Part shown: positions 26,648 to 36,139 of the stretch, one piece after another
How positions within the stretch are numbered: the stretch's first letter is position 1
Layout of the letters: each line of letters begins with the position of its first letter
Assembly (NCBI RefSeq): GCF_004310335.1
Contig: NZ_SIRS01000001.1
Span: 434,001 to 498,000, forward strand
DNA from: Hyunsoonleella pacifica
Lineage (GTDB): Bacteria; Bacteroidota; Bacteroidia; Flavobacteriales; Flavobacteriaceae
Length of the DNA: 64,000 nt
Direction of reading: 5' to 3'
Program-made: the position numbers and the translations under genes
Notes under the pieces: generated by a model
What the model saw: the letters and a program-made list of their open reading frames with translations, nothing else
Database searches by the model: none
Told to the model about the DNA's origin: nothing

Positions 26648-26676
26648 TTGTTTTTATTTAGACTTAATTAAAATAA
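26648..26676. promoter_or_regulatory. Candidate Fur box upstream of imelysin
   Basis: Around a centre at 26662, arms ending ATTTAG and starting CTTAAT pair at about 11 of 15 positions. The half-site ATTTAG matches the site at 30593-30621. It touches the imelysin start codon. Chance AT-rich symmetry is possible. Confidence 0.35.
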
Positions 26677-26820
26677 TTACGCAAAAATATTTCTATTTAT
26701 TTAAAAAGCAACTTTATTTATAATAATTCTAAATTAATTTCCAGATATTTATTTTAGCCTTTCTATTTCACTAATTATTTAATTTTTTAACTCTTTTTTG
26801 TCATTTCATAAATTAAAAAA

Positions 26821-26850
26821 CAAAAGCCTAATAGAGTTATTAGACTTTTG
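26821..26850 (-). terminator. Intrinsic terminator after hmuY
   Basis: CAAAAGCCTAATA and TATTAGACTTTTG pair with one mismatch around a 4-base loop. On the minus strand it is followed by TTTTTT. It ends the receptor-hmuY transcript. Confidence 0.85.
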
Positions 26851-26898
26851 AATGCATTGACATGAATCATTTTTTAGACAGACTAATTCAACATCAAA

Positions 26899-28404
26899 TT
26901 ATTGTAGTAATTCATATTCAAATTTGGGGTTTCCTCTTTCTCCGTTTTCGTTAACTACAGCGTTAAAACGTAATTTGTAATAGTTTCCCGCAGTATCCTT
27001 TATAACAAAATACCTGTCATCCTTTACAACAGCTACTGGACCAGCAAAAGGGTCTCTCCAACCACTACCGATAATATTTCTTTCATTAAAATTAAGAGAG
27101 CCGTCATCCACATCAGAAACTGAAAAATCTTCGAATGTAGGTACGCCTTCAATAGCCACACCCTCGCTATCTTTGGTAGATACTTTATATAATCCTGTAC
27201 CACCTAATGTGTTGTGAATTACATAATCGCTATAGGTAGGTCCGTTTTCAGCACCAAATACACCTGCGAAATTAATATCCCATTTATCTTTTTGAGGCTC
27301 AGCAGTTACCAGTTTTTCATCCTTTAAACTAAATGCAACAGCATTATAGTCTACATTTTTTGTAATAGTAGTTTCTTTTATGGTAGTAGATTCTAATTCA
27401 GCATATTGCAATTTATAATCTTCGCCATCCATAGTAATTCTAACCTTATACCATCCTCTATCATCTCCAGAGTGGTTAGTACTTCCAGAACCTGCTGTTG
27501 TAGGTATTTCAGATCCCATATACACTAAATATACTTTATTATCGTCTGGAGTAGCAGAAATTTCAGAAATAGCAGTTTCGCTTCCATCTCTATGATCTGC
27601 ATACGGGCCGTACATAGAGTAAGATTGCTTTACACCTTCTTTGTATTCTTCTACTGAATTTATAATTTTTGTTTCCGTCTGTTGCGTAAATAAATTGTAT
27701 ACATCAATTTCTAAAGCAGGAGAAAATGCTGTAGCACTTGTTATTGCACTTAAATCCGTAAAATCTGAAAGTTCGGCAGCTGTAACACGTAATGCGGAAT
27801 TTAAAAACACCTTGTTTGCTGCTCCTGAGTGAAATGCTAATTCCCAAGCATCTCTTCTTACTGGGGTAGTAGTTTGAGCGCTTAAATCTATAAATACTTG
27901 ATTAGTATAATTTACACCTCCAACTTCTGGAGCAATAACACCACCTAACGCGGCAGTTTCCGTAAAGCTTAATAGAAAATCAACATTACCACTTACAGTA
28001 GCATTAGATAAACTTACTTGACTTATTGAGAATGTGATAGCCTTAGTATCACCTTCAATTGGTGTCTTTAATTTATTTATCTTAAAACTAACGCTTTCAG
28101 CACCAGCTGTAAAAGGTAAAGCAATTGTGCCGCCATCGCCAACAGGTATAGTTGTGAAGTCCCCATCAAGACCATATTCGGCATTGTCTAAAGTATAATT
28201 AATAGTTATAACACCATTAGAAGTTGCTGCAGGAGCAAATACAACTACAACATCTTTATCTACATCAGTTGCAAGAAAACTAGCAGAGGGGTTCTCAAAA
28301 GCTACTGCAAAATCTTGGAGCATAGCTTCGTCGTCATCATTACTACATGCACTCACTAAAAATAGAATTACGAGTGCTTTGATAAATATTAGATTTGTTT
28401 TCAT
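26899..28404 (-). CDS. HmuY-like heme-binding lipoprotein
   Basis: The 501-residue protein has a lipoprotein signal (V-S-A-C-S). The first 150 residues after it look like a beta-sandwich domain. The remainder resembles HmuY, with R-D-A-W-E-L-A-F-H-S-G and K-W-D-I-N-F, motifs common to this family. HmuY captures heme outside the cell and passes it to a TonB-dependent receptor. The receptor gene lies 7 bases upstream in the same operon. The protein is about twice the length of Porphyromonas HmuY because of the extra N-terminal domain. Direct heme binding is not proven by sequence. Confidence 0.83.
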   Translation of the reverse strand: MKTNLIFIKALVILFLVSACSNDDDEAMLQDFAVAFENPSASFLATDVDKDVVVVFAPAATSNGVITINYTLDNAEYGLDGDFTTIPVGDGGTIALPFTAGAESVSFKINKLKTPIEGDTKAITFSISQVSLSNATVSGNVDFLLSFTETAALGGVIAPEVGGVNYTNQVFIDLSAQTTTPVRRDAWELAFHSGAANKVFLNSALRVTAAELSDFTDLSAITSATAFSPALEIDVYNLFTQQTETKIINSVEEYKEGVKQSYSMYGPYADHRDGSETAISEISATPDDNKVYLVYMGSEIPTTAGSGSTNHSGDDRGWYKVRITMDGEDYKLQYAELESTTIKETTITKNVDYNAVAFSLKDEKLVTAEPQKDKWDINFAGVFGAENGPTYSDYVIHNTLGGTGLYKVSTKDSEGVAIEGVPTFEDFSVSDVDDGSLNFNERNIIGSGWRDPFAGPVAVVKDDRYFVIKDTAGNYYKLRFNAVVNENGERGNPKFEYELLQ

Positions 28405-28411
28405 TTGTTAT

Positions 28412-30562
28412 TTAATTAGATTTAATATTATATAATAGTTTTAAAAAATAAGATCGTCCGTATCCCAAAAGAATATTACTAGCAGGCCCAGAATGTGCAC
28501 CACCTTCAATCGCGGTTGTATTTACTTGAGTGATATTAAAAAGATTTCTTGCTCCCAATGTTAGTTGTAAAGCTTTGTTTGCAAAGTCTTTACGAAAAGA
28601 GGCATCTAGCATACTAAACCCAGCTTGCTCTCCTCTAACTAAAATGGTTTGATTATTAGCATCTTGTTGTTGTACAAATTGTTGAACCGGCCCATTGAAT
28701 TTAAAAAATGCCGAAGCCACTAACCCAATTTTATCAAAACGATACGATGCATTGGCATTGGCCTGTAGCGCAAATAGATAATCATCGTTAGCCAAAGTTC
28801 TACTGTCTAAAACTTTTGATTGTCCAGAGTAACCCAAACCAAATGAAGCTCTTAGGCTGTTATAAATAAGTGTATTTCTAAAAAAAGCACCAATGGTTTT
28901 AAAAGCATCAATGTTAATGTATTGAAACTGTAATGGGTTATTATTAATTATGCTTAATTCTATTCTGTCTTCAACATTTAAATAGTTAAAAGACAGTTTA
29001 CTTTGCAGGCGAATAGGTGTTTCAGCCTTACCAAAAGAAAACTTCTTTTTTATGTGTGCAAAAATTGAAGCGCCTTGTTCTGGTAATAAATCTGCATTAC
29101 CTCTTACATCGTGGTTTGCATCTACAAAATAGGTGTAAAGCTCCGCATAATTTGGTAGTCTAGGAGAGGAGCCTACTAGTACGCGTAACTCTAAATCATT
29201 TTTTAAATTATACTTTGAAATTAGAGATACGGCTGTCCTTGGTTTAAATAGGGTAGAGGCAATTAATCTTGCTCCAGGACGTATGGAAATTTTTGGTGTT
29301 ATGTTAATTTCTGATGATGCAAAAACATCATAATTGCCAAGTTCTCGTCTTATATTTTCGCCATCAAAACTACCAGCTTCTTGGGAAACGAAACCATTGG
29401 TATTATTAATTTCATAACCAAGTTGTGTTTTAAAATTTTTGCTATTAAAAAAATTACTAAAGTTACCTCTAGAGTACCACACGTTTCTAGATTGAAACTC
29501 AAAAGCATTTACATCAAATTTCTCTCTGGTTCTTATGCGGTATTTAAACATTTCTACATCACGCTTTTGGCTTTGATATGAAAAGGAAACATCATAATTA
29601 ATTTGCTGTTTTAGTTTGCCACTAAAATTTAAGTGATGAAAAAAACGTATGGAGTTAAAAATAGCATCAGTTCCAACAGGGTTTGTTGTATTTGTGGATG
29701 CGTTGAAATTTTCTGTAACTTGTGATGAAAACCGATCAATTTGCTCATCAAAGTACTCGAACTTATAAAAGGATTGAAAATTATCTCCTGAAAAATTAAT
29801 TAATGCTTTTCCTGTATTTTGAATTTTTGGTAGCCATAAAAATCCACGTAAACCATCATTAAGTTCATAATAGGGGCCTTGTCTATCATCTAAAAAACCA
29901 TTAAAATCGTTTCTATTATAGTTAGCACTTACATTGATTTTATCTGTTAGTTGATGCCCAATTCTTAACGACTGTATATGCCTACCCTCACTAAACAAAG
30001 CATATTCGTTACTAACTGTTTCTTCTTGTGTAAACGTAGAAACATCCCATTTATATTTTGAATTTTTCTTAGTTATTATATTAATAACCCCAGAAACAGC
30101 ATTGGCACCATATTGCACGCCCATAGAACCCTCAACTATTTCAATTTGCTTGATGTCGTCTAAATTTATTTGGGTTAAATCTGTATTATTGCCTAAACCC
30201 TCGTCGTTTACCAAAGGGATATTATCTACAAGTATTTTAAAATACTGACCATCCAACCCAAACATCTGCACAGTTGATTTTCCTGTATTTGCATTTGGAA
30301 TGATATTTAAATTAAGAGATTGATTTAATACATCAGCAAGATTGTTACCAGCTAGCATATCAATTTGTTTGCGGTTTATCACATTTACTTCAAATACAGA
30401 CTTCTTAATGGATTGTGGGTTGTATTGCCCTGTTAAGACAACTTCTTCTAATGTTTCAACTTTAATAGAATCTCCATCTTTTCTAGAAGTTTCCTGAGAA
30501 AAAGAATAGCCTACTAAAAAAAATGAAAAATAAATAGTTAAATATTTTTTATTTAGAATCAT
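28412..30562 (-). CDS. TonB-dependent outer membrane receptor (heme/iron type)
   Basis: The 716-residue protein has a signal peptide and a TonB-box-like segment (V-E-T-L-E-E-V-V-L-T-G). A plug domain follows, with D-N-I-P-L-V-N-D-E-G, then I-E-I-V-E-G-S-M-G-V-Q-Y-G-A-N-A-V-S-G-V-I-N-I. The C-terminal part is a 22-strand barrel ending in aromatic residues. It lacks the SusC-type carboxypeptidase-like N-terminal extension, so it is a classic siderophore or heme receptor rather than a glycan transporter. The HmuY-like partner follows 7 bases later. A Fur-like repeat lies 30 bases upstream of the start. Confidence 0.92.
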   Translation of the reverse strand: MILNKKYLTIYFSFFLVGYSFSQETSRKDGDSIKVETLEEVVLTGQYNPQSIKKSVFEVNVINRKQIDMLAGNNLADVLNQSLNLNIIPNANTGKSTVQMFGLDGQYFKILVDNIPLVNDEGLGNNTDLTQINLDDIKQIEIVEGSMGVQYGANAVSGVINIITKKNSKYKWDVSTFTQEETVSNEYALFSEGRHIQSLRIGHQLTDKINVSANYNRNDFNGFLDDRQGPYYELNDGLRGFLWLPKIQNTGKALINFSGDNFQSFYKFEYFDEQIDRFSSQVTENFNASTNTTNPVGTDAIFNSIRFFHHLNFSGKLKQQINYDVSFSYQSQKRDVEMFKYRIRTREKFDVNAFEFQSRNVWYSRGNFSNFFNSKNFKTQLGYEINNTNGFVSQEAGSFDGENIRRELGNYDVFASSEINITPKISIRPGARLIASTLFKPRTAVSLISKYNLKNDLELRVLVGSSPRLPNYAELYTYFVDANHDVRGNADLLPEQGASIFAHIKKKFSFGKAETPIRLQSKLSFNYLNVEDRIELSIINNNPLQFQYINIDAFKTIGAFFRNTLIYNSLRASFGLGYSGQSKVLDSRTLANDDYLFALQANANASYRFDKIGLVASAFFKFNGPVQQFVQQQDANNQTILVRGEQAGFSMLDASFRKDFANKALQLTLGARNLFNITQVNTTAIEGGAHSGPASNILLGYGRSYFLKLLYNIKSN

Positions 30563-30592
30563 TCTTAATTAAATTTGCTGCAAATATATAAG

Positions 30593-30621
30593 TTATTTTT
30601 AATTAGTCTAAATAAGAATAA
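30593..30621. promoter_or_regulatory. Candidate Fur box in divergent promoter
   Basis: An inverted repeat with 14-base arms around a single central base (30607) matches at 12 of 14 positions, with the core TTAGTCTAA. It sits between the receptor operon and the DUF6607-to-Fur operon, close to both starts, so one Fur dimer pair could control both. Confidence 0.55.
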
Positions 30622-30667
30622 ATAGATTTTTAAAAAATTAATATTCACATAACTCAAACATTTAAAA

Positions 30668-31570
30668 ATGAAACGATTAACTATTTTATCGCTACTAATT
30701 TTAACATTTACCCTAAATGCGAATGCTCAAAGCAAGAAGAAAGAAGACCTAGAAGCCATTAAGAGTATGTGTGGCTGTTTTGAAGTAACATTCAATTTTG
30801 CTGAAACATTTAATTACAGTGAAGATTCTTTGTACAAGCCTTCTAAGACCAAAACAGATAAGGCCTTAGAGTGGGCGCAATTGGTTATAGATGATAAAAA
30901 CAAAGTATCTATACAGCATTTATTGCAAGTTGGAGATCCATCTAAACCATATATAGTAAAGCATTGGAGGCAGGATTGGGTGTACCAAAACACCGATTTT
31001 TACATGTATAATGGCGATAATAACTGGAATTATATTGCGAAACCAAAAGCTGATGTAAAAGGGCAGTGGACACAAAAAGTGTATCAAGTGGATGATAGTC
31101 CACGTTACGAGGGTTCTGGGACTTGGGTACACGTTGATGGCAAAAGCTACTGGGAAAATACTACCGACGCACCGTTACCAAGACGCGAATATACCACAAG
31201 AAGTGATTATAATATTACAGAAAGAGGTAATCGACATGAGGTAACCGATTATGGTTGGGTACACGACCAAGACAATAAAAAAATTGTTAGAACATCTGGA
31301 GCCGATGATGTAATAATTGCTAAAGAAAAAGGCTATAACACCTATAAAAAAGTAGCCGATAGTAAATGCCAAGGTGCAATTGATTGGTGGCAAAAACACA
31401 AAGCAAAATGGGCTTTGGTTAGAGCAAAGTGGGATACCGTATATGGCATGAATAAAGATTTAGCACTAGAAACTAAGGTAGAAAACAAACCTTTATATAA
31501 GCATTTATTTTCTGATGATATCGATGAGGAAACCGCTATTAGTGAGGTTATAGAATCTTTTGTAAAATAA
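30668..31570 (+). CDS. DUF6607 family exported protein
   Basis: The 300-residue protein has a signal peptide ending near N-A-Q-S. The mature part is rich in Trp and Tyr and begins with the conserved-looking S-M-C-G-C-F-E-V-T-F-N-F. Repeated W-x-Y-D-like strands suggest a beta-barrel or lipocalin-like fold. I believe this is the DUF6607 family. It is the first gene of the plus-strand half of the iron cluster, divergent from the receptor. Function unknown. A role in heme or iron handling is suggested only by location. Confidence 0.75.
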   Translation: MKRLTILSLLILTFTLNANAQSKKKEDLEAIKSMCGCFEVTFNFAETFNYSEDSLYKPSKTKTDKALEWAQLVIDDKNKVSIQHLLQVGDPSKPYIVKHWRQDWVYQNTDFYMYNGDNNWNYIAKPKADVKGQWTQKVYQVDDSPRYEGSGTWVHVDGKSYWENTTDAPLPRREYTTRSDYNITERGNRHEVTDYGWVHDQDNKKIVRTSGADDVIIAKEKGYNTYKKVADSKCQGAIDWWQKHKAKWALVRAKWDTVYGMNKDLALETKVENKPLYKHLFSDDIDEETAISEVIESFVK

Positions 31571-31577
31571 GTGATTT

Positions 31578-33077
31578 ATGGTTTCAAGTTATAAATTATT
31601 AAATATCATTATTGTTCTAATCTCAATCCAAGTTAGTGCTCAAACTAATGTTTTTTTAGATAGAGCTTATTGGAAAAACAAACCTTCATTAGAGCAAGTA
31701 CAGGAAGCTATTAAAAATGGCAACGATCCTACTGAACTCAACGAACATGCATTTGATGCCATTTCTTTGGGTCTTATTGAAAAGGTAGATAACAACATCA
31801 TTAAATACCTTTTAACTATAGATGGTAATGGTGTAAATAAGAAAACCCACGATGGTAGAACCTATGTGTTTTGGGCTGCATACAAAGATAACATAGAAAT
31901 GATGCAGTACCTTGTTGATAAAGGTGCAAAAATGGATATTATTGATAGCCATGGCTATTCGGTATTAAACTTTGCAGCAGTTACAGGACAACGCAATACT
32001 CAATTATATGATTTCTGTATAACGCATGGCGCTAATGTACTTTCAGAAAAAAACAATGATGGTGCCAATGCTCTTTTACTAGTTGCTCCAGCTTTAAAAG
32101 ATGATGTTTTGATAGATTATTTTGTCTCAAAAGGTATTAATTTACACAGTGTAGACAACAACGGTAATGGCATATTTAACTATGCTGCCAAAAAAGGAAA
32201 TATAGATTTACTAAATCTACTTATAAAAAGGGGAGTTGCGTACAAGTCGCTAAACACAGTAGGAGGTAACGCCTTTATGTTTGCAGCCAAAGGCACGAGG
32301 CATCATAAAAACACATTAAAAACTTATAAATACTTAGAAAGCTTGGGACTAGAACCAAATATAATTACAAATGAGGGTTTTACACCTTTACATGCGTTAG
32401 CTTATAAAAATAAGGATCTTGATATTTTCAAGTATTTTATTGAAAAAGGAGTTGATGTAAATCAAAAAGATGTGAATGGCAATACAGCTTTTATCAATGC
32501 ATCTTACAGCAATACTTTAGAGTCTGTTTTATTTCTTTCAGAACATATTAAAAATATAAATACCCAAAATAAAAAAGGGGTAACACCTTTAATGCGTGCA
32601 GTAGAAAGTAACTTTGAAGATGTTGTTGCCTTTTTAATAGAACAAGGCGCAGACATAACAATAACCGATGCTAAAGGTAACTCTTTAGTATATTATCTTA
32701 TATCTTCATATAGTGAAAAATCCAAAGACAGTTTCAGGAAAAAGCTGGAATTGTTAAAAGCTAAAGGGTTAGATTTTTCAACACAACAGGCAAACCAAGA
32801 TAATCTTTGGCATTTGGCAGTAAAGCAAAATAGCCTTAATCTTTTAAAACTACTTGAAGGGTTAAATGTGCCCATAAATCAAAAGAATAAATATGGTTAC
32901 ACGCCACTTCATATTTCAGCAATGAAATCAAAAGATAATACCGTCTTACAATTTCTTTTAAATAAAGGTGCAGATAAAAGGATACAAACCGATTTTGAGG
33001 AAACACCATTGGATTTGGCTAAAGAAAATGAAGTATTACAAAACAACAAATTCAGTTTAACTCTTTTAGAATTATGA
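31578..33077 (+). CDS. Exported ankyrin-repeat protein
   Basis: The 499-residue protein has a signal peptide (I-S-I-Q-V-S-A-Q) and is built almost wholly of ankyrin repeats. These are visible as recurring segments such as N-G-N-T-A-F-I-N-A-S, G-V-T-P-L-M-R-A-V-E and Y-G-Y-T-P-L-H-I-S-A at roughly 33-residue spacing. It would act as a periplasmic protein-binding scaffold. It starts 7 bases after the DUF6607 gene and overlaps the next gene by 4 bases (ATGA), indicating translational coupling with the DUF2271 and PepSY-reductase genes. Confidence 0.9.
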   Translation: MVSSYKLLNIIIVLISIQVSAQTNVFLDRAYWKNKPSLEQVQEAIKNGNDPTELNEHAFDAISLGLIEKVDNNIIKYLLTIDGNGVNKKTHDGRTYVFWAAYKDNIEMMQYLVDKGAKMDIIDSHGYSVLNFAAVTGQRNTQLYDFCITHGANVLSEKNNDGANALLLVAPALKDDVLIDYFVSKGINLHSVDNNGNGIFNYAAKKGNIDLLNLLIKRGVAYKSLNTVGGNAFMFAAKGTRHHKNTLKTYKYLESLGLEPNIITNEGFTPLHALAYKNKDLDIFKYFIEKGVDVNQKDVNGNTAFINASYSNTLESVLFLSEHIKNINTQNKKGVTPLMRAVESNFEDVVAFLIEQGADITITDAKGNSLVYYLISSYSEKSKDSFRKKLELLKAKGLDFSTQQANQDNLWHLAVKQNSLNLLKLLEGLNVPINQKNKYGYTPLHISAMKSKDNTVLQFLLNKGADKRIQTDFEETPLDLAKENEVLQNNKFSLTLLEL

Positions 33078-33565
33078 TGATACGTTTATTAAAATACATG
33101 CCCATTATAACTATTTTACTGTTTACGCTTTTAGCGTTTACCAACGCTACGGAAACAACCAAAGTGAAGTGCATGATACAGTTAACAAATTATTCTGGCG
33201 AGGGAGCTTATGTAGTGGTTTCACTATTAAACCCAGAAGGAGCTTACGAGAAAACCTTATACGTTCAAGGAACAGATAAAGAGTGGTATAGCGATATAAC
33301 TGAGTGGTGGAAGTTTTATGGAAAGCGTAGACCTGATATAGATGCCATTTCTGGCGAAACTGTTGCAGGAGGTGAGCGTACCATAAGTGTTTTAGATATA
33401 GATGCTGATATATTAGATAAAGGCTACAATATTCGTTTTGAAACCGCTGTTGAAGATCAGGAGTACTATACAGATGATGTTCAATTTGAGTTAACCTCAG
33501 AAAGCTTAACAAGTAAAGTTGAAGGCAAAGGGTTTATAAGATATATACGTTTAATACCTCAATAA
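33074..33565 (+). CDS. DUF2271 family exported protein
   Basis: The 163-residue protein has an N-terminal membrane or signal segment. A beta-rich domain follows, with W-Y-S-D-I-T-E-W-W-K-F-Y-G and D-A-I-S-G-E-T-V-A-G-G. This pattern fits DUF2271, a small periplasmic family encoded beside PepSY-type flavin reductases. The start codon overlaps the ankyrin gene stop (ATGA). An alternative ATG is one codon later. The next gene, the PepSY fusion, begins 10 bases after the stop. It probably serves the same redox system. Confidence 0.8.
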   Translation: MMIRLLKYMPIITILLFTLLAFTNATETTKVKCMIQLTNYSGEGAYVVVSLLNPEGAYEKTLYVQGTDKEWYSDITEWWKFYGKRRPDIDAISGETVAGGERTISVLDIDADILDKGYNIRFETAVEDQEYYTDDVQFELTSESLTSKVEGKGFIRYIRLIPQ

Positions 33566-33575
33566 ACAGAAGTTT

Positions 33576-35771
33576 ATGACATTATCTATATGGAGATATA
33601 GTCATTTTTTACTGGCAGCATCAACTGCCCTGTTTTTGGTTGTAGCTTCTATTTCAGGTGGAATTTTAGCTTTAAAATCAATGTCAGATGTGGTGCAGCC
33701 ACAAGTAACTTCAAATTTAGCGTACATTACATTAGGGCAAACAGTTCAGGCTTTAAAAAATGAGTACAAAGACGTATTTGAGTTTGAAATTACAAACGCT
33801 AATGCTGTAAAAGCTTCTGTAATTACTAAAGCAGGTAAAAGCAAAACAATTTATATCAACCCAATTTCTGGAAAAAAAATAGCAGCTATTGAAAAACCAT
33901 CTGCTTTTTTTAATTGGATGACTAACTTTCACAGGTCGTTGTTTTTAAAAAGTATCGGTCGGTTTTTTGTGGGGTTAGTATCATTACTTTTATGCTTAAT
34001 CGCCATTACTGGAGTAGTACTTGTTTTAAAAAGGCAAGGCGGAATACTAAAGTTTTTCTCTAAAGTAAAAGAAACCAATATTAACGAGCGTTATCATGTA
34101 ATTTTTGGACGTTGGTTTTTAGTACCTATATGTATCATTGCGCTAACGGGAGTGTACCTTTCTGCTGAAAAGTTTTCGTTACTACCCCAAACTACTACCT
34201 CACACAATTACGATTTTGAACCTTCTAATACTCCAAAGTATAATGATGTTTTAGAAATTCCACTACTTAAAAACACGACATTAGATCAACTTAGAAAGTT
34301 AACTTTTCCTTTTTCTGAAGATGCAGAAGATTATTTTGAAATAGCCTTAACCAATAAGGAAATATTACTGCATCAACATACAGGCGAAATTATTAGTGAA
34401 GTGCGGTATCCCTTTGTACAAATGGCCTCTATACTAAGTTTAAAATTACACACGGGAGCGGGGAATTTTTTATGGTCTACAGTACTATTGATAGCCAGTT
34501 TGAGCATCCTCTTCTTTATATACTCTGGATTGTCCATGAGTTTAAAACGTATCAAAAAATCAAGAATAACACTAGGAACTTTTGATAAAGATGAATCGGA
34601 AATTATTCTTTTAGTAGGTTCAGAAACTGGAAATACATTTGTATTTGCAAAAGACTTTTGTAAAGCTTTAGTTAAAGCAGGAAAAAAAGTATTTCTCTCT
34701 TCATTAAATGAATATTCAACTTATAAAAACGCTAAGCAATTAGTAGTGTTTACTTCTACATACGGTAAAGGAGATGCACCAAATAATGCTAGAAATTTTG
34801 AAACCATTATCAATACAGTAAAACCTGTAAATCCTATTCAATTTTCGGTAGTAGGCTTTGGTTCAAAATTGTATCCTAACTATTGCCATTTCGCCATTAA
34901 AGCAGATGCATTGCTTCATAAACTAAGTCAATTTAAACCCTTATTGCCATTGGTAAAAATCAACGAGCAATCGCAAACAGATTTTGATAGTTGGGTATCA
35001 CAGTGGAGCAATATCACTAAGGTAGATTTAAGATTAAAACCTTCAAAAGAAAAGCGTAAATTTCAAAAGTTTCAGGTTGTAGAACGTACCTCTATAAATT
35101 TAGATAAGACTTTCCTTTTAACGTTAAAACCTAAGCAAAAACTCAACATCCAATCAGGCGATTTACTTTCTATTATTCCTGAAAATGATACGAAAGAACG
35201 TTTGTATTCCATTGGGAAAATTAATAACAATCTCACGTTAAGTATAAAAAAACATGACAAAGGTGTTTGTTCTTCAACATTAAGTCAGTTAAAACAAAAT
35301 GATATGATTACAGCCACTATAAAACAAAACTCAAGTTTTCATTTTCCGAATGATGCAAAAGAAGTTATTATGATAGCCAACGGCACGGGTATTGGACCAT
35401 TTTTAGGAATGATTAATGCCGAAAAGCCAAATAAAACAAAAACTTACTTGTTTTGGGGAGGTAGAACCAAAACGTCTTTTAAGTTATATACCAATTTAAT
35501 TGATTCTGCTTTTTACAAGAAAAATCTTTCGGGGCTTTTTGTGAGTTTTTCTAAAGAAGAAAACCAAAGAAGATATGTTCAAAATTCTTTAGTAGAAAAA
35601 GCGGATTTGGTATGTCGTGTCCTTAAAAATGGTGGAACACTTATGATTTGTGGCTCTTTGGCAATGAAAAATGATGTACTTGCAACCTTGAACAACCTCA
35701 CGGAAACACGTTTTAACTTGCCTATATCTTCTTTTGAAAAGTATAACCAAATATTAACCGACTGTTATTAA
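33576..35771 (+). CDS. PepSY membrane domain / flavodoxin / FAD-NAD(P) reductase fusion
   Basis: The 731-residue protein joins a PepSY-associated membrane region to a CysJ-like reductase. Membrane helices are near residues 10-30, 130-155, 195-210 and 300-325. A flavodoxin-like domain follows from about 345 (V-G-S-E-T-G-N-T and S-T-Y-G-K-G-D-A-P). The FAD/NAD(P) reductase part begins near 500 and has R-L-Y-S-I-G-K and G-T-G-I-G-P-F-L-G-M. Such proteins pass electrons from cytoplasmic NAD(P)H across the membrane, and here the target is probably ferric siderophore or heme iron. It sits in the iron cluster after the DUF2271 gene. Confidence 0.88.
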   Translation: MTLSIWRYSHFLLAASTALFLVVASISGGILALKSMSDVVQPQVTSNLAYITLGQTVQALKNEYKDVFEFEITNANAVKASVITKAGKSKTIYINPISGKKIAAIEKPSAFFNWMTNFHRSLFLKSIGRFFVGLVSLLLCLIAITGVVLVLKRQGGILKFFSKVKETNINERYHVIFGRWFLVPICIIALTGVYLSAEKFSLLPQTTTSHNYDFEPSNTPKYNDVLEIPLLKNTTLDQLRKLTFPFSEDAEDYFEIALTNKEILLHQHTGEIISEVRYPFVQMASILSLKLHTGAGNFLWSTVLLIASLSILFFIYSGLSMSLKRIKKSRITLGTFDKDESEIILLVGSETGNTFVFAKDFCKALVKAGKKVFLSSLNEYSTYKNAKQLVVFTSTYGKGDAPNNARNFETIINTVKPVNPIQFSVVGFGSKLYPNYCHFAIKADALLHKLSQFKPLLPLVKINEQSQTDFDSWVSQWSNITKVDLRLKPSKEKRKFQKFQVVERTSINLDKTFLLTLKPKQKLNIQSGDLLSIIPENDTKERLYSIGKINNNLTLSIKKHDKGVCSSTLSQLKQNDMITATIKQNSSFHFPNDAKEVIMIANGTGIGPFLGMINAEKPNKTKTYLFWGGRTKTSFKLYTNLIDSAFYKKNLSGLFVSFSKEENQRRYVQNSLVEKADLVCRVLKNGGTLMICGSLAMKNDVLATLNNLTETRFNLPISSFEKYNQILTDCY

Positions 35772-35786
35772 AAAACCAAAACTACT

Positions 35787-36134
35787 ATGTGTCATAAAGT
35801 GATAGCTAAAAATTGTAACGGACAACTTGCTTATTGTGAAAGCTGCCAATTATATAATTTACAGTTCAATAATATAAGTATAGAATTTACTAAAAAAGAA
35901 CTTCAGGTATTTCAAAGTTTTGTTAGTGAACTCGAGGTAGAATATTGGCAAGCTATGTACGATAGAACACCCATAAAACGAAAAATACCAATTCAAACAT
36001 TACAAAAAAATCTAACCCTGGTATTTAATAGACAAGAATTTTCGGCATTAAAGGATTTAGTGTTACAGGATACAAAAAAGCCATTTACTGTATTATCAGT
36101 GCCAGATGTAGATTATGTTTTCTTTTTAAACTAA
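35787..36134 (+). CDS. DUF6686-like small protein with Cys motif
   Basis: The 115-residue protein starts M-C-H-K-V and contains Cys residues at 2, 10, 17 and 20, including C-E-S-C, which may bind metal. The remainder is a small alpha/beta domain. It lies 15 bases after the reductase gene and 5 bases before another small gene that shares the same pattern of helices and hydrophobic residues without the Cys cluster. The family name is from memory. Function unknown, but the setting suggests iron homeostasis. Confidence 0.7.
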   Translation: MCHKVIAKNCNGQLAYCESCQLYNLQFNNISIEFTKKELQVFQSFVSELEVEYWQAMYDRTPIKRKIPIQTLQKNLTLVFNRQEFSALKDLVLQDTKKPFTVLSVPDVDYVFFLN

Positions 36135-36139
36135 AGTAT

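Noticed and set aside
28412-30562. SusC-type glycan transporter
   Set aside because: The receptor lacks the SusC N-terminal carboxypeptidase-like extension and a SusD partner. It is paired with an HmuY-like protein.
33147-33512. Minus-strand open frame of 121 residues
   Set aside because: It is antisense to the DUF2271 gene and has no recognisable domain. The plus-strand frame has a clear family match and operon coupling.
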